A DNA stretch of 56,896 bases from the IMG/VR virus record IMGVR_UViG_3300025072_002582, positions 1 through 56,896 of that record; one strand, 5' to 3'. The stretch is from a virus. The notes under the pieces are model-generated. The model did not search any database and was not told where the DNA came from. It saw nothing but the letters and a program-made list of their open reading frames with translations. Position numbers and translations under genes: made by a program. Positions 31,021 through 38,272 of the stretch are shown one piece after another. Numbering within the stretch: position 1 is the stretch's first letter; the number at the start of each line of letters is the position of its first letter.

Positions 31021-31731
31021 CTATATTTGCTTTAATATAAATTTTTCTAATAATTCAGCTGATTTTTTGATATTTAATTTATCCGTTTTAATTACCAAAT
31101 CAGCGTCTTTTGGTACCTCAAAAGGATCTGAAATACCTGTAAAGTTTTTAATTTCTCCCAAAAGAGCTTTTTTATATAAACCTTTTATGTCTCGCTCAAT
31201 GCATTCCTCGATCGAGCAATCGATAAAAATTGTTCTTGCTCCATGGATTTCTTTTAGTTCTTTGCGTATATTATCATAAGGATTTATAGTAGACATAATT
31301 ATAACAACATTGTTTCTTGCCAATACTTTTCCAACAAATCCCAGTCTACGAATATTTGTGTTGCGATCTTCTTTTGAAAAAGTTAAATCGCTACATATGC
31401 CTTCTCGATATTCGTCTCCGTCAATTATTTCTACTTTTAAACCACGATTTTTTAATCTTTTTTCAACATCTCTTGCAATCGTTGTTTTGCCAGAACCTGA
31501 TAAACCAGTCATTTGTATAAATAAACCAGAAGTTTTGCCCCAAAGAATCCTATTCCATATCTTTTCATGAAAATAATAAAAAATAAGCATAATAACGTGG
31601 TAAACAGCTGCAATGATCGAGGTGTCTTTTAAGGATCCAGTTATAATATAGGCTAGCGCCGAGAGTATTAAAAATCCACTAGTTTTCCAGCTAATGGCCT
31701 TACTAAAAGTTCTTTTTGTAGAATCAATCAT
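31021..31731 (-). CDS. cysC: APS kinase with N-terminal membrane domain (CysC-like, 236 aa)
   Basis: Residues 5-65 match the small DUF2061-type membrane domain (FSKAISWKTSGF ... YHVIMLIFYYFHEKIWNRILWG), which is also fused to APS kinases in some bacteria. Residues 70-236 are an adenylylsulfate kinase: P-loop GLSGSGKT (76-83), DGDEYR (104-109) for APS binding, FSKEDRNTNIRR (118-129), and INPY where the family has I-S-P-Y/F. The enzyme phosphorylates APS with ATP to make PAPS, the sulfate donor for sulfotransferases. Two PAPS-type sulfotransferases lie just upstream in the same operon, so local PAPS supply at the membrane is a coherent inference. ATP sulfurylase is not in the window and would come from the host or elsewhere. 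Confidence 0.88.
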   Translation of the reverse strand: MIDSTKRTFSKAISWKTSGFLILSALAYIITGSLKDTSIIAAVYHVIMLIFYYFHEKIWNRILWGKTSGLFIQMTGLSGSGKTTIARDVEKRLKNRGLKVEIIDGDEYREGICSDLTFSKEDRNTNIRRLGFVGKVLARNNVVIIMSTINPYDNIRKELKEIHGARTIFIDCSIEECIERDIKGLYKKALLGEIKNFTGISDPFEVPKDADLVIKTDKLNIKKSAELLEKFILKQI

Positions 31732-31745
31732 TAAAAGTAATTTGT

Positions 31746-31753
31746 TATTTATC
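31746..31753 (-). promoter_or_regulatory. Possible late-promoter box before the APS kinase
   Basis: In the 73-base gap between the sulfotransferase and the APS kinase, the minus strand reads GATAAATA, one base from the T4 late promoter TATAAATA, 14 bases before the APS kinase ATG. The phage encodes a gp55-like sigma factor. In AT-rich DNA such a match is weak evidence, and the short leader it implies has no clear ribosome site. Confidence 0.22.
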
Positions 31754-31804
31754 CTTATCTATAATACTAGATTTTTATTTATTTTTTAAATTTATAATTT
31801 TTTA

Positions 31805-32341
31805 TTATTCATTTTTGTATGTTCCCCTGTTTGCATGTGGAAAAGGGAAATCTGGAACAGGCTTTTCTAAGAAATTACAAATCTTTTTCCAACCTTCGCC
31901 TTTTTCGAAACACACTTCCAACAAATCTGACCTATCTTTAAAATATTCTCGAACTTCCTGATTATGTTTATTATATCTTTCAACAAACTTCTCAGCTAAA
32001 GGAGCGTTAGGTTTTCCTAATTTTTCCCACATGTTGATATCGCTTCTTGCGACATCTTCAGGAGTCTCTCTCAACGTTAAAATAAATTTGCTATTGGGAA
32101 ACCATATATCTAATTCCTTATATAAAAACAGCCATGGAGAATCTGCAAAAGCTTGATATTTGTTTGCTCTTTGTTTGACAACTGAATGATATTTTTTATA
32201 AGTTGATTTATCTTCCAACCAATAATCGAATCCTTTTAAGCCCCAGAAGCTATAAGTTGTTTGATAACCCAGTATCTTCATTGCTACTCCAACACTAGTT
32301 GTGCCGGTTTTAAACATACCTATACAAAAAACTTTACTCAT
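31805..32341 (-). CDS. Sulfotransferase (Sulfotransfer_4-like, 178 aa)
   Basis: The PAPS 5'-phosphosulfate loop is at residues 5-24: FCIGMFKTGTTSVGVAMKIL. The 3'-phosphate site follows at 86-100: FILTLRETPEDVARS with R91 and S100. The end (FLEKPVPDFPFPHANRG) is the usual closing motif of this short P-loop sulfotransferase family. It would transfer sulfate from PAPS to a hydroxyl, here probably on a sugar. Its start overlaps the end of the GT25 gene by 8 bases, and the APS kinase follows after 73 bases. Substrate unknown. Confidence 0.85.
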   Translation of the reverse strand: MSKVFCIGMFKTGTTSVGVAMKILGYQTTYSFWGLKGFDYWLEDKSTYKKYHSVVKQRANKYQAFADSPWLFLYKELDIWFPNSKFILTLRETPEDVARSDINMWEKLGKPNAPLAEKFVERYNKHNQEVREYFKDRSDLLEVCFEKGEGWKKICNFLEKPVPDFPFPHANRGTYKNE

Positions 32342-33227
32342 TGTTTATCCATTTATTAAAAAGAGTATCATATTCTTCTTTAGATTTAACTCCTTTAGTG
32401 TGATTAGCTTTCCTAATTATATCAGCTTCATTATACCCCCTAGGGATAATCTCTGAGCGCATTTGAGGAAACTCATGATCTGATAACTGATATGCCGGCG
32501 CAGGTAATACAGTGAAATGTTGAATTGATGGGTCTTTATTGAGAATATCAACCTGTATATAACCATCGCTAGCGTATTTTATTTCTGGTAAATATTTTAA
32601 AAATGATTCTGCATATTGTTTGTTAACAGAGAAACAAGCATTTGAATATATGGGCCTAGGGATGAAGACTGGCCCGGGATTGCGAGAACGCCAAAGTTTG
32701 AATCGTTCATTTATCTTTCTCTTAAGATAACCAAAAACTGGTGGCCAATGAATTCTCCTACTTCTACGTTCATATCTTATCAATATTGGCTTATTTAAAT
32801 CAATATTGTATTTTTTAAAATTTTTCAAATTAATAAATCTATCAAATGTAGTTTTGCAGTGCTCTGCAAATTTTACGTCGTCTTCACATATCAAAACATG
32901 TTTATAATTATTTTTAATAATATCCTTCATAAGATTAATAAATGAACACCAATTCCCAACTTGTTCAGGTATTACAATATTGTTTTCATGGTCGCAACTA
33001 TTCTCGCCGCATCTAAAACATGGTGGAAATCGTTTAACACGACCAGATTTATACATCTCAATAACTTCTGATGAAGATTTATCAGATGCCGAAAAAAATT
33101 CGTAATCACTTATACCAACTCTAGAAAACTCTTCAATAATATGTTGCTTTCTATCTCTACATCGATCTAGGTTTATTACATATATATGATCAAAATAATC
33201 TAAACCAACTTCCTCTTTTATACTCAT
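32334..33227 (-). CDS. Glycosyltransferase family 25-like (297 aa)
   Basis: The N-terminus IYVINLDRCRDRKQHI (residues 15-30) and the acidic motif ICEDDVKF (113-120, with E115-D116-D117) are diagnostic of GT25 enzymes (LOS/LPS galactosyltransferase type). Near residues 70-80, CFRCGENSCDH could bind a metal, which is unusual for the family. The ATG at 33227 overlaps the stop codon of a 15-codon leader ORF made by a tandem duplication just upstream (see 33217-33304). It lies between the two sulfotransferase genes in the glycan island. Confidence 0.82.
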   Translation of the reverse strand: MSIKEEVGLDYFDHIYVINLDRCRDRKQHIIEEFSRVGISDYEFFSASDKSSSEVIEMYKSGRVKRFPPCFRCGENSCDHENNIVIPEQVGNWCSFINLMKDIIKNNYKHVLICEDDVKFAEHCKTTFDRFINLKNFKKYNIDLNKPILIRYERRSRRIHWPPVFGYLKRKINERFKLWRSRNPGPVFIPRPIYSNACFSVNKQYAESFLKYLPEIKYASDGYIQVDILNKDPSIQHFTVLPAPAYQLSDHEFPQMRSEIIPRGYNEADIIRKANHTKGVKSKEEYDTLFNKWINNE

Positions 33228-33304
33228 CTTAATATCCTTTTATAGTTTTTTGTTTTCAAATTTATACTCATCTTAATATCCTTTTATAGTTTTTTGTTTT
33301 CAAA
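33217..33304. repeat. 44-bp perfect tandem duplication
   Basis: Bases 33217-33260 are repeated exactly at 33261-33304, and the match continues six bases further. The unit contains the end of the sulfotransferase coding region, a ribosome site (AAAGGA) and an ATG. The result is two successive start signals, the outer one opening a 15-codon ORF. Confidence 0.95.
33224..33271 (-). CDS. 15-codon leader ORF created by duplication
   Basis: The minus strand reads MSINLKTKNYKRILR followed by TGA. Its start has the same upstream ribosome site as the GT25 gene because both come from the duplicated unit. Its TGA overlaps the GT25 start (ATGA), which would couple the two. Whether it is translated is unknown; it starts 13 bases inside the end of the upstream sulfotransferase gene. 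Confidence 0.4.
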   Translation of the reverse strand: MSINLKTKNYKRILR

Positions 33305-34012
33305 TTTATATCCAAAATATTTAATATAATATTTATATTCTTTCGCAATCAAATCTCTTGTTTCATCATCATAATAAGTTGAATAATGTCTCTTATCTAA
33401 TCTAAATTGTGATTTCTTATGCGGAAAATTTCTAACTTGTGGAATTCCAAGTTTATCAGAAAAATTATTAAAATCATTTTGTAAATTTTCAAATTTCAAA
33501 TAAACATTGGCAATAGGTTTGTTTTTGTTGAAATAATAGATTTTATTCATTTTTGGATTTTCCATAATAGCTTCTCTAAATCGCTTATTGACTCCCTCAC
33601 GATTTTCAAAATTTTCTTGTAACCACAAAACTCTTTCTGTTCGAAGCCGAGGACAGCGCTGCGGAGGAGGAGCATACCAAAAACGAGAAATACACATATC
33701 CCAAGGATTTCTGATTATAGTAACTTTGCAATAATCATTCCATATTTTGTTTCCTATTGCTTTTTTGATTTCATCAGGTTTAGTGTGGCCACGTAAATTA
33801 TTTTCAATAATGATACTAGGAACGATGCTATTTCTATTTTTATAAAATTCTCTAGCACATGCGTTACCATAAGAACCCTGTGGATCGTAAGAGCCACCTT
33901 GAGAGAATATATCATTTGCATCACAATTTTGTCCCAAAGCCACTTGTACACTAGTGCCCGCAACTTTCATTGGCTTTATAAAAATATATTTATATTTGTG
34001 TGAGATGATCAT
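33284..34012 (-). CDS. Sulfotransferase (Sulfotransfer_2-like, 242 aa)
   Basis: Residues 6-27 (KYKYIFIKPMKVAGTSVQVA) hold the PAPS 5'-loop in the form used by carbohydrate sulfotransferases (K-x-AGTS). Residues 96-112 (KVTIIRNPWDMCISRFW) are the 3'-phosphate motif with R101 and S109. It therefore belongs to the family of heparan/chondroitin and bacterial glycan sulfotransferases. Its ATG overlaps the stop of the cytidylyltransferase (ATGA). The C-terminus lies in the 44-bp tandem duplication. Acceptor unknown; neighbouring glycosyltransferases suggest a glycan. Confidence 0.85.
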   Translation of the reverse strand: MIISHKYKYIFIKPMKVAGTSVQVALGQNCDANDIFSQGGSYDPQGSYGNACAREFYKNRNSIVPSIIIENNLRGHTKPDEIKKAIGNKIWNDYCKVTIIRNPWDMCISRFWYAPPPQRCPRLRTERVLWLQENFENREGVNKRFREAIMENPKMNKIYYFNKNKPIANVYLKFENLQNDFNNFSDKLGIPQVRNFPHKKSQFRLDKRHYSTYYDDETRDLIAKEYKYYIKYFGYKFENKKL

Positions 34013-34443
34013 TTGTTATTGTTTCTCCTTTCGTTGTAAATTGCTTCTTTTAGTTTAGTTGTCGAATAGTCGTGGTTTCTTTCACAATAATATGTGGCTT
34101 TATTCAACTCGCCACCAGTATACTTGCTAATATTTTTATAATCGCTACCTAATATTCTAACATCATAAGGAATTTTGTTAAGCAATTCTAATAATTCTCT
34201 TTCAGTGTTGTATACTACAATCATATCAACATAGCGAATTGCTTCTAATATCTCTTTTCTATCTTCTAGGGACTGTACCGGCTTACACTTATGTGGTCTA
34301 TCAATAGTTGGGTCTCCTTGCAGGGCAACAATGAGTTCCTCGCAAACGCTTTTTGCCTCTTTAAACATACGAATGTAGCCTGGATGCATCAGATCAAATG
34401 ACCCGCAAATAATGCCTTTTTTATATTTATTGTTTTTTGGCAT
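34009..34443 (-). CDS. Cytidylyltransferase-family protein (TagD/RfaE-C-like, 144 aa)
   Basis: A small HxGH-type nucleotidyltransferase: GSFDLMHPGYIRM near residues 14-26 is the GxFDxxHxGH motif (last His replaced by Tyr), DRKEILEAIRYVD follows, and the end YSTTKLKEAI takes the place of the ISTT motif. Family members make CDP-glycerol, CDP-ribitol or ADP-heptose. The exact product cannot be read from sequence. It overlaps the epimerase gene by 17 bases and the sulfotransferase by 4. The missing second histidine is worth noting for activity. Confidence 0.82.
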   Translation of the reverse strand: MPKNNKYKKGIICGSFDLMHPGYIRMFKEAKSVCEELIVALQGDPTIDRPHKCKPVQSLEDRKEILEAIRYVDMIVVYNTERELLELLNKIPYDVRILGSDYKNISKYTGGELNKATYYCERNHDYSTTKLKEAIYNERRNNNK

Positions 34444-35257
34444 TAAAACAATTATGTATTGCCATTATTGGGTTAATTTTGACAGTCCAGCCAATATTTT
34501 TTAAATTCTCGATATTTGCTTTCGTGTGCTTGGGATCCCCCTTTCTTTCCGGTCCGTGCCAAAATTCAACATTGTTGTAACGCTGAACAATGTTTTTTAT
34601 ATCATTAACAGACAAAGCGGTACCGGAGCCAACGTCATAGACCTTGCCATTAAATTCTTTATTGTAATTCATACAAAACAAATTAATATCAACAATATCC
34701 TCAACATGAATAAAATCTCTACTTTGGGCGCCATCTCCATCTAAACGCAAAAGTTTTTTCTGTCTTATCATCTCCATCCAAGCGCTAATAATGGTAGAGT
34801 ATGATCCGCCAAACTCTTGATCCTCCGAAAAGACATTAAAATATCTTAAACAAACAGTATCTAGATCATATAATTCTGAATATAATTTGCATTCCATTTC
34901 AGACATTAATTTGTGAAGACCATATGGGGATGTTGGCCCTTCGCCGTCGCCAGTCACGGCTGAAGAAGAAGAAAAAATAAACCTCTTCACTCCATGATTC
35001 TTTGACCATTCTAATAGTTTAGAGGTAGCCATAACATTGTGCCTAAGCGCATAGCTTGGGTGTTCTACGGAATATCCAACCCTTGGGAGAGCTGCAAGAT
35101 GGAAAACATAATCAAACTGTTCGTTTGGTAAACAACAAAGAATATCTTCTCCTTCTTTTAAATCAACACCTTTTACTTCGTAATTAAGTTCAATTAATTT
35201 ATTATATATTTTATTACCAATATATCCTTTGTGTCCTGTAACTAAACATTTCATCAT
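34427..35257 (-). CDS. NAD-dependent epimerase/dehydratase (extended SDR, 276 aa)
   Basis: The Rossmann motif GHKGYIG is at residues 8-14 and the catalytic pair Y-x-x-x-K in SPYGLHKLMSE near residues 111-121, with SSSSA upstream giving the catalytic Ser. The middle (RDFIHVEDIVDIN, near residue 185) is the usual nucleotide-sugar epimerase signature. It would epimerise or dehydrate an NDP-sugar, such as UDP-glucose. It sits in the glycan operon between a sugar methyltransferase and a cytidylyltransferase. Confidence 0.88.
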   Translation of the reverse strand: MMKCLVTGHKGYIGNKIYNKLIELNYEVKGVDLKEGEDILCCLPNEQFDYVFHLAALPRVGYSVEHPSYALRHNVMATSKLLEWSKNHGVKRFIFSSSSAVTGDGEGPTSPYGLHKLMSEMECKLYSELYDLDTVCLRYFNVFSEDQEFGGSYSTIISAWMEMIRQKKLLRLDGDGAQSRDFIHVEDIVDINLFCMNYNKEFNGKVYDVGSGTALSVNDIKNIVQRYNNVEFWHGPERKGDPKHTKANIENLKNIGWTVKINPIMAIHNCFNAKKQ

Positions 35258-35268
35258 TATTTATCCCC

Positions 35269-36222
35269 CTAAAATTTTATTACACGACAAAATTGTTGAT
35301 GTTGTGGCATAACAGCTTGTGGATCAGCCTCTATAGATAAATTTGGAAAATTTGATTTATTAAACTGATTAAAAGAAAAATAATCATCGTGGCCGTGCCG
35401 TATCTTGCATCTCGCACTTTTATCCGCCATAATACTTTTGTTATTCCATTTAAAAAATCCACATGTACTCTTCTTTATTATTTTTTCCATATAGATAGAG
35501 CCCCACTCTTTACTAATTTCTGAAAAACAATAATTGCTAACCACTAGGTCTATTTTCTCAAACGTCCTATTTGATTCTTTAATATCTAAACATTCTACAA
35601 ATTGAAGATTCGTAATTAAATCCCAATCAAGATTCGAATCAACTGTGGTTAAATATTTTTTTTGTAGTTCGGAAGCAGCATATAAATCTATCAAAGTATA
35701 AGAGTTTACTGTTATCCCGTAATGTTTGGCGACAATATGAAACAATAAACACTGACCACCATAACCTGCTCCAATCTCTACTACATTAATCTCATTTGTA
35801 ATACCATGATTTATTAAATGATTAACCATAGCAAAAGCAGTCCACAAATATCCTAATGTTGTAGGAGAAAACAAATAATCCGATGAATTATTACTCTGTA
35901 TCACTTCATGAAGCTGATTTTTAAAAAATGTTCGAGAAGTGTTGGTACATATATCATTTTTTCTAACTGCGTTCCAGTCTAACTTTTTTAATTCATCAAA
36001 GTATGCCGTTAAAAGTAATTCTATATAATTATAAGCTGCTTGGACTGATGTATGTTCTAATTCATATGTGTATTCTGGATTTACTTTAAAATTCTGGAAG
36101 ATAGAATCATCTTCTATCGCTTTTTGACATACCGCTATATATCGATTATAGGAGGTATCTGATCCGGACAATATTTCTTTTTTACGTTTACTCATAAGTA
36201 TTTCCCCATGTAATTTTTTCAT
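35269..36222 (-). CDS. Putative sugar O-methyltransferase (317 aa)
   Basis: The SAM-binding motif is VVEIGAGYGGQCLLFHIVA near residues 147-165, followed by SYTLIDLYAASELQKKYL. The layout resembles the putative sugar O-methyltransferase family found in polysaccharide clusters. A long N-terminal helical domain precedes it. The start at 36222 lies 4 bases after the previous gene; a second ATG (MSKRKKE, 36195) has a better purine-rich ribosome site (GGGGA) and may be the real one. Probably methylates a sugar hydroxyl of the glycan. Confidence 0.78.
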   Translation of the reverse strand: MKKLHGEILMSKRKKEILSGSDTSYNRYIAVCQKAIEDDSIFQNFKVNPEYTYELEHTSVQAAYNYIELLLTAYFDELKKLDWNAVRKNDICTNTSRTFFKNQLHEVIQSNNSSDYLFSPTTLGYLWTAFAMVNHLINHGITNEINVVEIGAGYGGQCLLFHIVAKHYGITVNSYTLIDLYAASELQKKYLTTVDSNLDWDLITNLQFVECLDIKESNRTFEKIDLVVSNYCFSEISKEWGSIYMEKIIKKSTCGFFKWNNKSIMADKSARCKIRHGHDDYFSFNQFNKSNFPNLSIEADPQAVMPQHQQFCRVIKF

Positions 36223-36228
36223 TATTTC

Positions 36229-36801
36229 TCATTTTAAGGCTTCCAAATTTAAACTCATAAGGACGCCATTTTCCTTATCCATATGTGGTAAATAAGCCTG
36301 GCTATAATCATCTATGTTAGAGTGCGATGTTTCGCGCCAATCCCAGTTATAAACCTCTAAAAAACCTATCTTCAACAATGCGGAGGTTAGACTCTCTTTA
36401 TTAAAAATCATATTATGGTAGTCATGTATTGTTCTTTGGCCTCCAGTCAAAAGCCCAAGCAATATTTCTATATTGGCATTTTCGTTATATACCTGCACAA
36501 TACTATCAAAATCCGGCACTGATAATCTCAATCTCCCGCCTTTGCGCAACTTTCGAAACCAAACATGTAACACACCCATATACTCGGCGCGGCCAAAGTG
36601 CTCTAAAATATGACTAGCATAAATCAAATCACACGATGCATCTTTAATTGTTTTAAGAGTCTTTGCATTATCGACAACATCAATCGATGCGTTGTTAAAT
36701 ATATCTATATCTAGATTTGTCCATCCTGGTATATAACATTTTCCACACCCCAAATGAAGTTTCGTATCGGTCGGGTGCATATATTCCTCAATGTTGTTCA
36801 T
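36229..36801 (-). CDS. SAM-dependent methyltransferase (190 aa)
   Basis: Class I methyltransferase of the short predicted type found in glycan clusters: LHLGCGKCYIPGWTNLDID at residues 16-34 (motif I), ASHILEHF near 62-69, and LRKGGRLRLSVPDFDSIV near 84-101. The first base of its ATG is shared with the last base of the nucleotidyltransferase gene (36801). It may act on a sugar or a lipid-linked intermediate; the substrate is not visible. Confidence 0.82.
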   Translation of the reverse strand: MNNIEEYMHPTDTKLHLGCGKCYIPGWTNLDIDIFNNASIDVVDNAKTLKTIKDASCDLIYASHILEHFGRAEYMGVLHVWFRKLRKGGRLRLSVPDFDSIVQVYNENANIEILLGLLTGGQRTIHDYHNMIFNKESLTSALLKIGFLEVYNWDWRETSHSNIDDYSQAYLPHMDKENGVLMSLNLEALK

Positions 36802-37469
36802 TAATCATTGTCCTCATAGATCTTATGTTCAAAAAATATAGTGCCTTTATCCCCCACAGAATTAAGGCCCGGGTCGGACCATATCTCTTTAAAAAATGAA
36901 TACATCATGTGTGTTCCAATATCATTGTATGCCCCGTAGTTTATTCCTTTATTAGGGTAAAAATCTTTAAAAAGCAAAACAGCATTGTCATAATTCTTCT
37001 GGCCAAGAAATATAGACTTATCATCTTCTGATATCATTGATATGCAGTCGCCCATATCCGATCTTCGAAGGGTACCAGTCGAAGAACTTAATGGCGCGCC
37101 CCATGCCTGAGAGTATCGACATATGGCAGACTTGTGGTTCGAATTTACAAATTTTTCCACGTCTCCCTTTCTAATATTAATCAGATCTCCACAAACTAAT
37201 ATGCAGTCACCAGGAATTGATAATGCTGACTTAAAAGTACTGTAAATAGTTTCATTATCTGGAGTAAGAATAATAATATGTTTATGAAAAACACCAACAT
37301 GTTTTATTAGGTCATGATTACTCTTATTGATGACTATCGACAACGAGACATCATTACATGCACATTTTTCTATCACACGATCAATTAGAATTTTTCCACC
37401 AAATACTTCTAGATGCCTATTTCTGGAATGCTTTGGTGGACCCGCTGCAAGGATCACTATATTTTTCAT
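36801..37469 (-). CDS. Sugar nucleotidyltransferase-like protein (222 aa)
   Basis: The start NIVILAAGPPKHSRNRHLEVFGGK has the arrangement of NTP-transferase fold enzymes (LAAG-x-x-x-R ... K), with extra residues in the phosphate loop. CILVCGDLINIRK near residues 90-102 provides the metal-binding Asp. Such enzymes join a sugar phosphate to NTP. The loop departs from the classic G-x-G-T-R-x, so the donor may be unusual, or the protein may be a molybdopterin-type relative. Gene order supports sugar activation. Confidence 0.65.
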   Translation of the reverse strand: MKNIVILAAGPPKHSRNRHLEVFGGKILIDRVIEKCACNDVSLSIVINKSNHDLIKHVGVFHKHIIILTPDNETIYSTFKSALSIPGDCILVCGDLINIRKGDVEKFVNSNHKSAICRYSQAWGAPLSSSTGTLRRSDMGDCISMISEDDKSIFLGQKNYDNAVLLFKDFYPNKGINYGAYNDIGTHMMYSFFKEIWSDPGLNSVGDKGTIFFEHKIYEDND

Positions 37470-37485
37470 TATTCTTTTCCTTTTT

Positions 37486-38271
37486 TTATAAATTCACTTT
37501 GGGGGCTCCGACTGAATGTGTAATTAAACTCAACTCTTTTTGTGTTTTTTCATCAAAGCCCGGGCCGTTGCAACCCTTTAAAGATCCAAAATGAAGTAAT
37601 TTGCCTTTGTTCACTCCGTCTTTGAAATATATGACACCATCCGTAATTGTGCCTAAAAACTTATTATCCTTTTTAAAGATACCGTCATTAACTTTATGAT
37701 CCCTTAATGTTCTAGATGAATTTATCTCAAAACTCCATGGATCAGAATCTATAATATGTGCCAATTTTCTAAGCACACTCTTTTTCCATAAGCTAGCTCT
37801 AAGCGAAGCTCTATAATTGTACGCAGGTAAAAACTCTATTAATTCATATCCATCGTATTCAGATACTATTTGAGCGGGCATAGACTTAAAACGCCAGTGT
37901 TCCTTGGCACAAAGATCAATTTTCGAAATATTTGAATCCTCATTAATTAGGTTTATATGGGAGTTTAATATATTAAAGTTAATAGGTTTGGTAAAAAATT
38001 CATTTTCAACCATATGAATCAAATAATCTGAATCAACATTATCTAAAGTTCTCTTTAAATCATCACACCAATAATTCTTCCCCCTATCTTTTCCGAGGGA
38101 TCGAAAAACAAAGTTTGGAGGAAGTTCATGATTAGGTTTAGAATAGCCATAAATTTCCACCTTTTTTTGAGGGCCCCAATACTTGTTAAATAAATGTGTA
38201 AAATATTTTAGACAATAAAGATATTTATCGCATGTTGTTATAATAACAGGGATATTTTCTACACTAAGCAC
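37486..38271 (-). CDS. Glycosyltransferase-like protein (261 aa)
   Basis: MLSVENIPVIITTCDKYLYCLKYF has the beta-strand/turn seen at the start of GT-A fold transferases. The place of the DxD motif holds DYLIHMVENEFF (near residues 83-94). The rest (WWCDDLKR-like, EHWRFKSM, YNYRASLRASLWKK) resembles uncharacterised proteins of O-antigen clusters. It starts 1 base after the end of the 684-residue gene. Function as a transferase is inferred from fold-like pattern and neighbours. Confidence 0.5.
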   Translation of the reverse strand: MLSVENIPVIITTCDKYLYCLKYFTHLFNKYWGPQKKVEIYGYSKPNHELPPNFVFRSLGKDRGKNYWCDDLKRTLDNVDSDYLIHMVENEFFTKPINFNILNSHINLINEDSNISKIDLCAKEHWRFKSMPAQIVSEYDGYELIEFLPAYNYRASLRASLWKKSVLRKLAHIIDSDPWSFEINSSRTLRDHKVNDGIFKKDNKFLGTITDGVIYFKDGVNKGKLLHFGSLKGCNGPGFDEKTQKELSLITHSVGAPKVNL

Positions 38272-38272
38272 T

